Positions 10,901 to 24,878 of a stretch of 64,000 nt of DNA are shown here, piece by piece. Positions within the stretch are counted from its first letter, which is position 1. Each line of letters starts with the position of its first letter. Under the pieces are notes generated by a model. The model was not told the DNA's origin. It was given only the letters and a program-made list of their open reading frames with translations, and ran no database searches. The translations under genes and the position numbers were made by a program. Source of the DNA: Haemonchus contortus (Eukaryota; Nematoda; Chromadorea; Rhabditida; Trichostrongylidae); assembly GCA_000469685.2 (NCBI GenBank), contig LS997564.1, forward strand, positions 35,110,151-35,174,150, written 5' to 3'.

Positions 10901-13790
10901 AATCTATCGACGAAAGCAATTTTCTGATTTACACTAACCATCAATCATCATTTCAACAAATGGCTGACGCAGTTATCCGGGAAGAAAATCGCTATGGGAA
11001 GGGGTTAAAGGGAATGGACCGAAGAGCCATGCACTTCACAGATGTTTGTTAAAGCGCAGACTCGGAAGCCACCCAATTCTGAAGGACTGCTAGATAAGAG
11101 AGAAAAATGGGGCACAAAGAACCAGTCCCTGAGTCCGGGATTCGATGCTGGGACCACTACCTTACGCGTGGTCCCAGCATCAAATCCCGGCCTCAGCGGT
11201 TGGTTAGATGGTACCGACTTGTCAGGAACGGCACCATGACTGATCCGTCTGGTGGCCGCAACCCCAAACGTATTGTATAGGAAAAGCGCCAGGACGACTC
11301 TAAGAGGATGGACAGTGCATGGCGCATAGTGAAAGCACTGGCCAATGTCGGACGTTCCGGCTATTGAGGTTTTATAGGTTCCTTGGATGAGGCGAAACGC
11401 ATAAGACAATGAAAGCGTCATTCGGATGCTAAACTGAAGTAGTAAAGAACTGGAAATCCTAGTGGTTATGACACTTTTTGAGGAACTGCATGCTCCACGG
11501 AGAATGGCAGAGGCATTCAGGCTCGTCTATGACCCTATATAGCATTTGTAATAGACAGCCAACATCGAAACCAGTAGTTCCACCTCCCTAGGTATATGAC
11601 CAGCATGGACTCATAAAATTTGTTTACTTGTTTACTTATTAATGCACCCAGCAGACCCATCAAATCATTACATCGACAAATTTCCATTTCACAAGGAGTA
11701 AAAGGTGGTCAGAAGATTAGGAAGGCTGAGAAGGCTCGCATAGGAAACGATCCTGTGGTGCTGAACTCCTGCTAGCCATAGCTATCGGGGGTAGGGAATG
11801 GGGAAAGGGAGCTGAGCGGACCTAGAAGAGGCGTTACCTATAGGAAATCGATGGATTGATGGGGCAAAATCGAAAACAGACCTATTAAGTCGAGAAATGT
11901 GAGGGTATACGTAGTAACGACAAAATCACCCCACGATCCGAGCACTGTGGGAATTTTTCTCTGAGATCCATTTCCCTGAACAGTCCCTCTGGCCCCTTCT
12001 CGTCCAAACTTTCCTAGGCCAAAACGTCCAGGGGCTTCATCCCGACCATCTGACCATTCCATGGAATATCCACCTCTAGCCACTGGAAGCCTTCAAAATC
12101 CTGCGGGTATCAAACTTTCTTTGGAAGAAGACGCAAAAGAAAGGAAAATCGTTATAGAGTCAGCAACAAAACGACATAGAAACGGCGATTGGGAACAGAG
12201 GAATTCGAGCAAAACGTACAGTCTGGAATTCGGTCATACCGTTTAGTTTCACCCTTGACTTTCAGTGAGACCTGATAGTCAAACGAAGCAAATGAGATTG
12301 CACGTAGGAAAAGGAGGAGACCATGATGATACACCTTTCCATGGGCGGAGCAGCAGACCAATTCGGTCACATTGCGAAGTCACATCGGCGAATATCCGCC
12401 GCCCGATTATACAAAGATTCGTCGGTTGTGTCAAGGTGAACAAAAAATCTGACAAACCAGCTTTTCGCATCCGTCCGTCAACGACCATACCCCTCTCTTC
12501 CCTCCCGTAGCTAACACGTACACAAAGAAGGAGTTGGTCGGTTCAGTTGGGTTCAGCGAACAAGTCGACAGGTATCAGTACTTTCTGGTATTTTGGCCTG
12601 AATTGATACTAGCCTATGCACTGAAACTGGGAAAGTTCAAAAATCGATCAATACCCACATTTAATGGATTTAGAAACGCCCAAGTCGTGCCTAACAGAAG
12701 TATTCCAAGAGCAGAAAAAAGTTGTAGGAGGCCGTTTTAAAGAGGAACAGAGGCTACATAGATGCGCTGAATTCACTGATAAAACCACCTAAACACGAGA
12801 ACATTCTTGAAATTAATCATTCAATCGCTCAGTCAGTCAGGATAGGGAAGGGAACTCAAAGCAGTTCCCTTACAAACGCATGGCCAAAAAATGGCAAAAA
12901 CTTCTTACGCATGGCGCACTCCTGCTTGCTCGGGTCCTAGTGAAAATATAAGATAAAAATGTAACTGAAAACGGAAGATCAAAAATTCCAGAGATACTTA
13001 GATGCTTGAACATTGGCTCCCTGCCCTTTCGATTACTTTGATGACTTCAAGTGGAAAGAATGCATGGCCCAGTGGGCACAAGAGGTAGAGGTAGAGGTTA
13101 TCTTCCCATTTAGGGTAGAAAAGATCTCGTTTAACTTCGACTTGGTTACAGGCCGGTAAAATGGATCGATTCTCATCGAAAATGGCTCATAAAAGCTGTT
13201 TCTCATTTTCCACTTGATGATCACCAAACCCGTTCACCTACTGCTAGCAGACGGGTTTCCCTCAGTGGGCAAACATTGACCGTTTCCTGGTGAAAAGAGT
13301 ATCCTTTTACGTCCATTTGTACCTTTCATTTACGAGCAAAGCAAGAAATGATAGAAATAACAGGAAGAAATGTTGGGAGAGATAGTGTACCGGCTAAAGA
13401 GCCCTTCTCAGAGCCACCAATGCTTATTTGATCAATCTCGGCAGCTTTCAAAGTTTTGATCAACTCTTACCGTATCCTCCTCGGAATACTTTGGAACAAC
13501 CAAATTCCATTAATGTTTTTTTATGTAGCCACGGTATGACTCAAAACTCCGCCCGCATTTAGGAAGGGTTGGGTGGAAAACCCGGATGGTACTTCAAATA
13601 GTTGTGCAATGGGGGTAGATCATGTTCCAAGGAGGGGGAGGTGGTTAGTGAATTTGGTCGATTCCCAAAAAAAGGTGACAAATTTCGTTGTCCCATTTCT
13701 ATGGAGGGGAATTGACGTCGTCGATCGGTTTAATAAAATTCGCCTTCTATTTTAAATCGAATAAAGCGAACTCCAGATCCTAATTCAAGC
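8000..13790. other. Gene-poor stretch, no supported gene
   Basis: No ORF here shows a recognisable domain or consistent splice pattern. Visible features are a C14 run at 8684-8697 and a 23-bp stem hairpin at 11135-11190. A GC-richer patch around 10510-10860 is open in several frames on both strands and remains unassigned. Confidence 0.5.
11135..11190. repeat. Short palindrome (23-bp stem, 10-base loop)
   Basis: The left arm CCGGGATTCGATGCTGGGACC and a closing AC pair with 11168-11190, with a single mismatch. The motif GCGTGGTCCCAGCATC and the B-box-like GGGATTCGATGC suggest a foldback or tRNA-related repeat fragment. A looser relative appears around 26815-26885. Confidence 0.7.
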
Positions 13791-13811
13791 AATACTATAC
13801 GATACGAGACT

Positions 13812-13910
13812 GTACTATACTATACTGTACTATACTATACTATACTATACTATACTATACTATACTATACTATACTATACTATACTATATTATACTATAC
13901 TATACTATGC
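13812..13910. repeat. (TATAC)n pentanucleotide microsatellite
   Basis: About 20 near-perfect tandem copies of TATAC, with occasional TGTAC and TATAT variants. Simple sequence. Confidence 0.97.
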
Positions 13911-13919
13911 TATGAGCTT

Positions 13920-16900
13920 GGAAAACCGTTAGGATGTTAAGCATCAAAAGTCAGAAAAAAAAACGGATCACGCCCACATGGCGGCCAGCGATTTAATCGC
14001 GGTTAGCGGATCTAGGGGAAATCCATTGAGATTTGTTCGTTGAGACCGTGAAATCGACGTCGTACGCCATTGATGTGATCAACCGAATGGGAACCAGTCG
14101 CCATTGTCAGTTTTCGATGTCAAAGAGGGTGGAACTCGATGTCATTATGTGTCTGGCTACCTACCTACCCAAAACACCATCGCAACTCGCAATTTTTTCC
14201 GTCTAGCCGGTGTCATTGAATCTGATAATTGGTTGACTGCCGACACTTGAAGACCAGTTGAAAAGGAAGTTTGGGAGCCGTAGAGATTCGAACAGAATGG
14301 CTTACTAATTGCACCACAGACACACTAAGGCGTTCAACAAATCCAGCCAGACATTGACGTAGGGAGAAATGTCAAATTGTCTGGAACGATGTATAACGGT
14401 GCACAGTTTGAATTGCTGTCGTATCGAGTTTTTTATATTAATTCCATCGAAAAAAAAACAACTGCTAGGAAATATCGCGAACAGCGTTCCATCAATTGAA
14501 TTCCTTCACAACAACATCACGCCAATCATTAGTGATAACACAAATGGAAGAGCTCTTTGCTACAGAAGTTTTCCGGCAGTCACGCCCCTTTTTGGACGAG
14601 TTGCTCCAGACGAAAGCATAGAAGTTCGGGTTTTTGTTCATCGAGTATTTCAGTTGGCTTGTTGAGGATAGCCGACTAGGCCACACCCTTAAGAAAACTC
14701 TTTACCTAAAACCGCTGGATTCTCTCGATTCATTCGTGTCCAGTGGTCATGACCATGACCGTTTGGCCCCGCAAAAGCGGTCGTCGAAACCAGAAGGCCA
14801 TCGCTTCCGCCGGTCAAAGAGGGCGACCTCACGAGCTCCGACCCTGTTTCACAACCAGTTTACCTCGTACTTCCATAAATTAGGTCAACCTCTGACCTGA
14901 TCGCGATCAATCAATAAAGCAGTTGATGATCTGACCTCCATGAGGCCCATGATTATCTTAGGAAGACTTCATATGTGATTGAAATCTCGCCAAAAGCGGA
15001 GAGCTTGCTTCACAAACCATCTGAAGGATTACCGTAGCCTGTACCGGTCCGATTTTGCTCAAAAAATATTATAATAACCTATAAGTGCCTCTATGTCCAT
15101 TATTCAGTGGATAATTCATGACGTCCACTCTAGAAAGAAAATGTGGACGAGTTTCGTAGTCCATTTGGGAACACCTGCTGAGTACGATTCTAAATGGGAG
15201 GACAAATGATGCTTTTCGCCGTCTGCCTTTTCGGCCGTTTTCGAAGATAAATGTGATTCGCCGATTTGTGACAGTTATCCGGTTTCTAAGATCCTATTGA
15301 GGATCCCATATTAACGCCGTACAGCTATCGACTGACTACCTAGGGGCTTCATTGCTTTCTGTTAGGGGACGGACGACTCAGGGAAAGGGAGAAAGGGACG
15401 AGGGGAACTCAAAAAATTCTTGAGGAGCGAGCAAAGTTCGATCTGGGAAAGCTCCTCGGACTCTTGCACCTCCCAAAACGTCCCGGAAGATTCCAGAATG
15501 AGGCATCATTCGATATTTAGAACGTGGAGAAACTATGGAGGAAGCCTTTTGTGTAATGTAGTCCAGAGTTTCTGGGCGAATTAAAAGAAATGGATGCCGG
15601 CCGGCCTTTTTGGGTCACGAAAAGAAACGCTCTACTGACTCAAATGCGGCAATAATGAACGGAACAGTTACTGGTGGTGACCTTGATGTCGAACGCCCTT
15701 CTACGGCTGTACGTATTGCTCGTAATTCCCGATAAACTGCGGTAATGAATTCAGAAAAAGAGGAAGAATGGCAGGGAAATGGTTGCCTGAAGAGTCAAAA
15801 GATACGGTAAGTGAACAGTGCAAATAGTAATGCCATAAAGACAGTCGTGAAAGCAGGCGAGGATGAGTACAAATGCTGCCGAGCGTGGACGAGTTCTCGG
15901 TTTTTTCGATGGTAATGTGTCCGGTTTTAAGCTTGTCCATGTTGATGAAGATGTACACGCTTTATTGGAGAACCTAGAACGACGGCAAACGGTGGTGGGA
16001 ATCTATCGCGGTTTGTACTTGCGAAGCAATAGTAAGCTTCAGCCTATTCCTTCGGCACTCCCTTTCAATTGAATCCACAACTCTGAACAACTAGCAAAGA
16101 CATGGCGCAATCAATGTCCGAAACTTCAACACTTAGATCATCAGAGTGAGCTCGATAGCTCACCATCAAGGAATGAATGGGGTTCAATACAGGCTGGCAC
16201 TACAAAAAAAGCTAGGCGGTACACAAATTTGTCGGATACGCCGTGTAATTGACCTAATTAAGAATCGCGGACGCATTTGAAAGGGTATTCAGCCCATGCT
16301 ATGAATTGTGAGATGTTTGATTGCAGCTCTGAAAGCAAATGATTGCTTACAGTTGGGCATTTCGCAAGTGGGATCCGATCCACCGCCGAGATGCGTGCAA
16401 CTGCTGTCTGCACTCGACGTCTCCTGTCACTGGATTTCATAGTTATGGCTGAATCTTTAAAAGCTTGGCGAAGATTGAAGGAGATGAGGGAGAAATAGAA
16501 AATGAAAAGGGGAAGAAACAAGAAAAAAAAGCCCAAAAAAAGGGAGAAAGTTTAGCAGGGCACTCGCATTAGGCAGCAAAAACATTACGCATGGTTCATC
16601 AGTAATGGTAAAGGGCAGTGCATTACTCCTCCCAGCTGTGCGTTTCCCCTCTGCAAGCCACCCAGATGAAGTAGCCGCTGGCTATAAGAGATCTTCGACC
16701 TCTCTTAGGATTTGCAGACCCACACGATAAGCGAATGAACGGCTTCGACAAGGCAAACACAAATTATCAAACCAGTTGAACCAGACGGGGTCTCCAACAA
16801 TTGAAAAACTCATGGACAACCTTGAAAACGTTAAGCATCGTCTGATTAATTGGGAACGATGATCTGACCCTCTATGATGGCCAGAAAAGTGTGACGTTTA

Positions 16901-17384
16901 GGTGGATTGGCTGTCTGGTAAGGCTGCAAATTAATTATGAATAAATGCGAACAGTTTTTGTAGGGTGATTGATTCCCATAATGGGGTCACACTGGAATTC
17001 TTCGCAGGAACCATCTTTGAGACTTAGTTTGCAGGAAATGTCAATTAATCTCATAAGGAGTAATGTATTTGTTACGCCTTTCCCAGCCCTTCCCAGTCGA
17101 CTTCCTATTGCCTTGCTTCGGGAACAAGCAATCAGTACCAATGGGCAGTATTCCTCTGACATTTGTGATCCGGACCTATCTGCCAGAGGAAGATCCCTTG
17201 TGACAGTAGACTGCCAGCCATCGCTGCTAGATAAGTGCCATCCAATGAATGAATCCCCGTAGAATTAGGGCAATAGAAAGTGGCGCCGCTCTCCGGCACT
17301 CGCAGTTAGTGGATCAAGTCCTGCCCAAATCAAATAAGCCGCCTTTCATTGCTACATCTTCCCCTCTGACAACAATATTGCTTT
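13920..17384. other. No supported gene
   Basis: Nothing recognisable is encoded. A tRNA-like fragment around 14278-14335 (minus strand, with a GTTCGAATCTC B-box) may be an old SINE head. Confidence 0.4.
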
Positions 17385-17418
17385 TCTCACAAGGTTGGCG
17401 ATTTGTGGACAAAACTTC

Positions 17419-17491
17419 AGCCTCGGACGGGACTTGAACCCGTACTTGTCCTTTCCGGGGACCGTGCTCTTATCCCTTACACTACCGAGGC
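17419..17491 (-). tRNA. tRNA-like sequence (possible Ser-GGA), left palindrome arm
   Basis: Mirror copy of 17646-17718. The 7-bp acceptor stem GCCTCGG/CCGAGGC and the T arm ACGGG-TTCAAGT-CCCGT are intact. The anticodon arm is only four strong pairs (GTCC/GGAC) with loop CCGGAAA, giving anticodon GGA but C instead of the invariant U at position 33. The D stem is weak. Probably a tRNA-derived sequence rather than a working tRNA. Confidence 0.45.
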
Positions 17492-17645
17492 CCCGCTTGC
17501 CCTCGCCTTCTTAATGGCTTATATAAGCTATGCTTATGCTATGCTTATATATGCCATTAAGCATATATAAGCATAGCATAAGCATAGCATATATCTTATG
17601 CTTAGCTATGGCATATAAGCCATTAAGAAGGCGAGGGCAAGCGGG

Positions 17646-17718
17646 GCCTCGGTAGTGTAAGGGATAAGAGCACGGTCCCCGGAAAGGACAAGTACGGGTT
17701 CAAGTCCCGTCCGAGGCT
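17646..17718 (+). tRNA. tRNA-like sequence (possible Ser-GGA), right palindrome arm
   Basis: Identical to the opposed copy at 17419-17491. It has good acceptor and T stems, a poor D stem, a four-pair anticodon stem and C33. The Pol III B box GGTTCAAGTCC is present. Either a tRNA pseudogene or the head of a tRNA-derived repeat. Confidence 0.45.
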
Positions 17719-17752
17719 GAAGTTTTGTCCACAAATCGCCAACCTTGTGAGA

Positions 17753-20700
17753 CTTTCGGATCGCGCGCGCACTGCGGCGAAATAACAGCAGTTAACAAAA
17801 CATCAAGTCAAAACAAATATTGCTTTTGCTTTTGTAGAGTTCTTTATTTATTCGGTTAGGCACTTCTAATTAGGCGTATGAATAAACAAATAAATACACA
17901 TCGTATGAAGGCCTCTTCAGCTGCCTTTGGCAACAGCTTCGACTCGTGTAGAGGCTATCCATTCAAACGAAGGTGACACAGCCAATCAAATCTCTCTACG
18001 ACCATGAGTTAAGGGCGTGGCGCGTTCTCGAAATGGTTATCATTAGCTCTGAACGCTTCATTCTTTCCCTTCTTCAACCTAATTGCTTTCAATTTTCGTT
18101 TAAGCGAATTCTTGACTTGCTTGGGCCAAGAATAAACTTTTCAGCGATCCCAAATGTAAGTAGACGACGATAGTAATGAGCGCAATAAGAGATCTCCATA
18201 ATAGATAGCCCCATTGGTGAAACCACCCAACCATTTTTTTCAGATTCGATCCCGTTTTAATGGTCATAGTCGCATTGGTGAATGACCAATGTACTAACAT
18301 CCTCCGAAATTGAGACCAGTCGAAAAATTGGCCAATTGCCAGGGCCAAGTAAGGAAATTGAATTCTCTGCAATTTACTCCAATGTGGCCGAATTTCCAAC
18401 GTATTTTGCACTTTCGACTTCCGGAACTACGGCCTTTTTTCAGTGCACTAGCCTAAGAACATGCGATGGTGCGATGAGCTACCGCCTCGATGGTTTATGG
18501 CGAAGATCTGCCGATTCCGATAAATTTCTCGTCATACAAGATCGTAACTGGTCAAAATGGTATCAGTCAGGTATCGAAAAGGCAAATTTAAATGGAGTCA
18601 TCATAAAAAGAAAGCAGAGAAGGCATTTATGGAATCATTCAATGGCGCGAAGGCATTTCGTCCAATGATCACAAATCGAGCATGAAGAGACTCTATCGGT
18701 ATATGAATCTAGCAAGAAAAGGTTTCTCCTGGTTCTTCTATCCCATATAGATGATTCTGTCGTCTTGGAAAGAGTACGATATGGAATGGTGAAGCTGGTG
18801 GTGTGATTGGTGTGACGCTGGTGACGATTTACGCTTCTAGAGTTTTCTCCAATGGTGGCAGAAATTTCAGCGACTACTTTTGGCTAGTTGTCTCGCTGGA
18901 CGTGGAATCTAAGTCAGTTCCCTAGGATTGCTCTGGCGCCGTGGTTCGCCTCCGTTCCACTCCATAAAAGTCGTCTGGGGATCATCCTATGAACGTCTCA
19001 AAGCTTTTCGAACATCTTCCTCAATCACCCTTACCTTCTCCTTCGGAGGAAAGGCAGACGTAGGAAAGAGAGCTTCAAATGCTGTCAGAGAGGGTGAAGG
19101 AAGAAGGAAAAAGGAAAGAAAAAAGAACTTGATGACCTACGTTATCCAAGTAAAAACAGACATTCCTAAAGCCTAGACTATTAGGTCGGGGAGCAGAGAA
19201 ACCGAGAGGCGAGGCAGTGACGGGAAGGACCCTATGCATCTTTGTCCTTTACCCGCCTCTCTACACTCTACCCTGCCCCTTTTCTCGAAATCGTTATAGC
19301 ACTTAGAGCTTTTTTTTCGAAGTTCACTTTACCCAGCAATTTCCCTTACCAGTTTCCTGCAAAGTGTGACGGTTTTGCAGAGAAAAACGTACAAAATGTA
19401 ATGTGTTTAACGAAGGAACTATGTCGGTCGTTCCATACAGACGAAAATGGAAAGAAAGAGAAAAAAACAGAAAAATGACGGGGGAAATATGAACGATGTA
19501 CCGACCGACTAAACGACCTCGGAATCTATGACTAATACGACCTTCTTCTTGTTGGAGAACAGGCAGCTCTATAAGGCCGGTTTTAGATTTGAAATGTCGT
19601 GAAAACGTCGTCAACGAAAATGTTGAAATGTCATCACAAAAACGTTCACTCAAGGGGTACAAATTCAGTTTTTTGAAGGATTACGATAGTCTTTTTCGCT
19701 CCCATCTCCTCCTTTCCCTGAGGGGAACCCAATCGAATTTGCACTTCAACAAGTCTGCTTGACGCTTGAGAAGTTTTGCCTTTTTTGCAACTGCAACACT
19801 CTGTTTCCTCGTAAAACTCTCCAAGGATTATCATTCCATGCGCCCGTGGAAAGGCTGGATCAACCCGTGGAGTCGAGGTTTCTATATTCCTGTTTTCAGA
19901 AAACAAATCATGATTCGCTGCGTCTGCACCCATGTTACGGAAAAACACGTTCCATCAAAGGAGAACGGAAGACGACGCGTGCGGTTGCGGCGCGGTGCTT
20001 AAAATCGATCAATGGGAAGACGGTTACGTCTTTTCACTGCAAAACTGCTCGTCATTCGATAGGTCAAAAATAATTTTACTGGTTTGCTGCAAACTTCATG
20101 GGCAGACACAGCAACCATGACGTTCACTTAGTTCATCTCAGCCGAAAATCAAGACAAGTACGCGAGCGGCCGCGTCGCGTGTAAGGCTTCTCGCTGGGCT
20201 GGCTATCGCACCACTTTCGACGAATAGAGTTCTTCAACAATCTCTTACCCGCTGTTGCACTAGGGCAGCGATATATTCCCTCTTTTGGGAGGATATGGAA
20301 GATGGCTACCCGAGGGATCGGAGAGATGCATAGTGAAGTCCAACCTTGCCATTTACCGTCGTAACGAACTCTAAGAAGGAGTGAGGATGGAAGCTAAACA
20401 CCCAGGTTAAACCCTGTGGGCATCTTATGCGATTCCCATTCCTCTACAGTCTAGCCTAACCTGGGTCATTCCTCAACGAAACAACACAACTCCTCTTTTC
20501 GAAAAGAAAAAGTTTCCGTATCCATTCCATTTGTGATTTTAATGCATTCATTGCCCGTCTACTGTTTGACCTTATAACGACGGCGACGCCGTACAAATGG
20601 GATGGTGTCCTAATTAAAACAGACCAGCCTATTACCGATCACCCATAAGAAGAATCTGTCCGAATTTACAAAGAAATTTCGTACAGATCGTTATCGATTC

Positions 20701-23700
20701 GGAGAAATTACACACTCGACTTTTAGGCCTTTTCGAATCTCGATAAGAGGGGCGATTCGGGGACCTCTCAGTGACCTCTTGAAAGCGACGATTAAAAGGG
20801 AAATGCGGAAATAGAAAGTGGATAAAATGAGGGCAAATCGAAGAATAATGAGCTTTGAACAGGAACAAAGAGGAGAGCTCTGGAACTAAGGACTGTCGAG
20901 TTATCTTGATGAGTAATTGGAAGCAAGACGAAGTCAGGGTCATCGAACATCGCTGCATAAGCCATGCATTCGATTTCCTATTGGGATCGTAAATGCGGCT
21001 GTTCGTATTCTGACTGCTGGAAGCCGGATTTCTTTTCTCCTAGGATCCCAATAGTACAATTCTGGAAAAACTAGATAGAATTTCGTTCCCAATTCTGTTG
21101 TCAGAGTTTGCTGAGGGTTCGTTTTAATACACATTTGAAGATGGAGATGTCGTTCGGGTTGCCCATATATAGTGGACCTTCCCAGGCTGTTTAGATGCTC
21201 GTTTGTGGGATCAGATTCCTGGAGTGAAGTTTGCAATTTCCCAAATAGTTGAAAGATGAAGTGCAACTAACGAGCCGCTGGGTAAGTCCCTGGAACTACC
21301 TAATCGCCCAAAGAGACTAAAATGATCTTCAGTTTAGCTCGTGTCTGATTCTCTGTCTGGGAAGCCAACCTACATCAACTGGGTAAGACGGTACTGTAGG
21401 AAACCTGTCCTTCAAAATTTTCTGGGATTGTCCCATGGCCTACTCGTACCCGAACAAAGTACTTCAGGCATACTTACTTTATAAATTGTTAGCGTCAACC
21501 CCCCAGGCATGGATTACGGTGCCGGCGTTTTGTCAAAAAAAATCGATTATTGGGAAAGCATCTCTTCAATTTGTATATTTTGCTAAAAAATTATATTTAT
21601 ACAAATGGTATAAAATACTGTGATAATAGGCTATGCTAACCAAAGACCGGGATAATCAAATGGTGAAAGGCTTCTACGAAGAACAAACATCAACAGCAAC
21701 TATCAAAAATGGATTACGGTACTACGGTGGTGGTAAGAGACAGTAGGGAGTGGCTGATGATCGAATCGTAGTTGTTATGAACATTGACACTGGATATGTG
21801 ATATATGGAGTGATAAGGACATGTTTTGGGTATCCGTGGCTGTTGCGGGGCGCGGGGAGGGGGGCGCACATCAGGAATTCGGGAGCGTTCGGATAGTGTG
21901 GCCCGATTGGTGGGTCAAGGTGAATGGAACAGTCAGTCGGCTGGTGATAACCAGTGTGTCACTAAATACGCTCTCAATAGACAGCTCCCATTGACGATTT
22001 CAACTTCATACCTATTCTTGGGTAACAGGTATAACGTCCAAAGAGTGGGCAAACACCCGAGACTCTCCTTCGGAGCTCATAATACAGGTGTTGGGAGATA
22101 TAAAACTCAAATGGAGCCATTTCCATTCCCTCAGGCTTCATTACACAGCGGTTCACCCAATAGGTGTTCCTCCACCCTAAAAGTGCGAGTCAATGAGGGA
22201 GATTTCCAGAGAATCTTCGACCCAGCCCAGCACTAGCAAACACCCTAAACCCTTAACAGGTGAATGATATTCCGGAATATCAGCTACTTCCCTCAAGCCT
22301 ATAGTTCCGGGAAAAAACTCGTCCTATCCCTTCGAACCTGTTGCAAAACCGGCCAAATTATACCCGATTGCTAATTTGCATAAATGTGAAACTATCCGGA
22401 TCGACTCCTTCAAGAACGAGTTTTGTAGCTATGGGTTGCTTAGAAAAAGAGCTAAGCGGAAAGCCCCTTTGGATCTAAACCGTTTTATAGGCACAGCCAA
22501 TCTAACCTTTCCGAAGGAACCTGTTCCATAATGATCCATAATGGTTCAAGTCAACAAAACTTTTGTGATTCACCTTCCTTCCACCCACTTGACTCACCAT
22601 TAGCCTCACCCACCACCACACAGGTCACACTATACCATTAAACGCTTTCGGTGAAAGTTGTTCACCTCAGAAGGAAGAGATCGTTCCGGGAAAGGGAAGA
22701 AAGTTCTCAGGGATTATTCATGGGGGAGTGGTTTTGCGGAAAACCTACCGAACGGGGTAGTAAGCCAGAAAAACCACAAAGGACAGGCTACCCCGAGAAT
22801 TCCTGTCTGGGAGTCAATCCAATACCTAAGTGATAGGGAGACAGTAACGGCAACTACGTAACGCTGAGTCACCCAAACCTTCTTACAGCGGAATCTTGCA
22901 TCAGGAAGGCGCTCTTGGGAAGGAATGTGAGACCACCAAATTCTTTTGCTATCAGCAGAATTAATGGAGCCTATGCGAAAATCGAGTACTCTCGAGCTAT
23001 CGCTGGATTCATTCCCAAAAGAAACCCCAAGAGAAACCACTGAACCACTGAACTCCCTTTGGGGAGTTCCTTGGTCGAATCGAGCGTGCGGGCACTCGCA
23101 GATGCGAAATCTCCCGAATTGATCAGATTGATGGGAGAACGTTCCGCAAAAAGATGACCTTCAAGTGATAATAAGCTTTTTAGCAAAAATTCGCCATCAA
23201 AATCAAAATCCCAGCGAGCCCAGCGGTGTTGGGCAAATTTCCCCCAACTTTACAACTACGAACGGAAATTCTGTATGACTGTCGACAAAGGAACTCCCGG
23301 GAAGAAACAAAAAGGCACTAGCATGAGTAAAAAGCTGGATCAGGTCACAAAGGCAGGGTCACAAAAGTCATAAACGGTCTTTGAGCAAGAGAATGCGGAC
23401 CGAAGTGAAAGGAGTTTTGTAGAAAAGAAACAGGGTAAAACACCCATACAGTCGTTTCACGTTACGGCATTTGGGTCAAACAAGTAGCCCAGCACATGTC
23501 TCAAAGACTCCAAGAGAAACCGGCTAGACAACTCTCATTCTTCAGCCCATTCGCCTGTTTATAGACATGGGCTCTATGTTTAAAATGCTTACGCAATGGC
23601 AAATAAAGGTGGATACGATAAACTCTGACAAGCCCTGTATGGCCATAGCCCATGCCGCCGCTACAAGTGGTTGACGCAGGATTAGCCTGTTTACCTATCG

Positions 23701-23928
23701 TTTTGTTTATTTTCGCCTTTTATGAAGTGATTTCTGATCCATTGTGATCTAGCGATAACTATCCTTATAAATGGCACAAGGAAAAAGCGAAGAGAAAGAG
23801 GAAAAAGGGTAATGATGAAGGGAATGAAGTATATGAGAACGAGGGGCGTCTAAGAAGTAGCAGTAGTATACGGAGACGTGATAAAAGGTCGTATCATCAC
23901 ATTTTTATTATTAATATTATTAAAATAC
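17753..23928. other. Gene-poor stretch, no supported gene
   Basis: ORFs up to about 130 codons occur (for example 18282-18668 and 21826-22236) but none shows a domain, a signal or splice logic. No RNA gene or intact element was recognised. Confidence 0.45.
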
Positions 23929-24214
23929 ATAAAGTCCTTCATATCAAGCAATCCCGTCCTTGGAAGGAGCCCTGCATCCGACTTCCATTCAGAATCGTAG
24001 TGCCGTCTTGAATGCGTATGTAGCCTATACAATGACTTGCGGTGGCCAGCCGATGTACAAGTAGTGCTTTTCTCCTCCCAGACGAGTCCGGTACCGATTA
24101 ACCGACCCCGGGAGGCGGAAGGCTTGATTGGCCTAGGCGGCTATCGATCCGGGATTCGAACTAGCGACAATGCGTGTGTGGCATGCCCCACTTCCTCCTA
24201 CACCACCTTCCCTC
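23929..24214 (-). mobile_element. tRNA-derived SINE, copy A
   Basis: Minus-strand copy of the SINE family best seen at 44256-44582. It shares the body segments AATGCGTATGTAGCC, GACTTGCGGTGGCCAGCCG and TGTACAAGTAGTGC, and a tRNA-like head with B-box-like TTCGAA near 24157-24162. The head is diverged, so this is an older copy. Confidence 0.75.
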
Positions 24215-24878
24215 TACACCATCTGCACACTAACTATGTCCCTGAGGACATCATGGACTTATATATTTTATTCATCTTTCTTGAACTCAGCTCGGCACGA
24301 CAGCGATTATAAATAATCAAAGTAAAATGCAGTGATAATCAAGAGTAAAGTGTAGTGATAATCAGAATACTCAAATCGAACTTTCATGTGGTTATTTATT
24401 TACAATTCGGACGCATTCAAATTTAAGAAGTATAGAGGTACATAGCTAGTCCCACAAGTAGGAACTATCGTATGATGTAGGAAAGCCCGCCGACACGAGC
24501 CGTCACGGCATGGAGGAACATACCGTAGGCAGAGCAAGTTTTTTTCTTTTCCAGCTGACTAATTATGTGAAATGAGAAAAAATGGAACTACACAACGTTT
24601 GACAACCAAAAGACGTCAAGGAAATGGACAAAACTACAGAAAAAAGAAGCTTGCTCCCTTAACCGGAGTACACCAGAAGACGATTCGGCTAACATCACTC
24701 CCAAGCAAAACCCTCACACAGTTCGGTTCGTACAAGAAGGATAAGTTAGAGATTGCCCAGACAGTAAAGTGCAGAGCCCTTAGCAGTGAGATTACCTAGT
24801 CAGTGAATATCATCAAATGGCCCGCAGAAAATGACAACGGTCGACGGTCTGAAGGACAACGGTCGATAGGTAGTTTGA

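Larger units (their letters stand above)
17385..17752. repeat. 368-bp palindrome with two opposed tRNA-like sequences
   Basis: About 140 bp at the left (17385-17525) and right (17613-17752) read as perfect inverted copies, from TCTCACAAGGTTGGCG inward. The AT-rich centre contains its own perfect hairpin: a 28-bp arm starting GCTATGCTTATGC pairs across a CATTAA loop. Each outer arm carries one tRNA-like sequence. Perfect identity implies a very recent inverted duplication, ongoing gene conversion, or an assembly or amplification artefact. Confidence 0.92.

Noticed and set aside
18282..18668. 128-codon plus-strand ORF
   Set aside because: No domain, signal or splice support; typical of chance ORFs in this gene-poor stretch.
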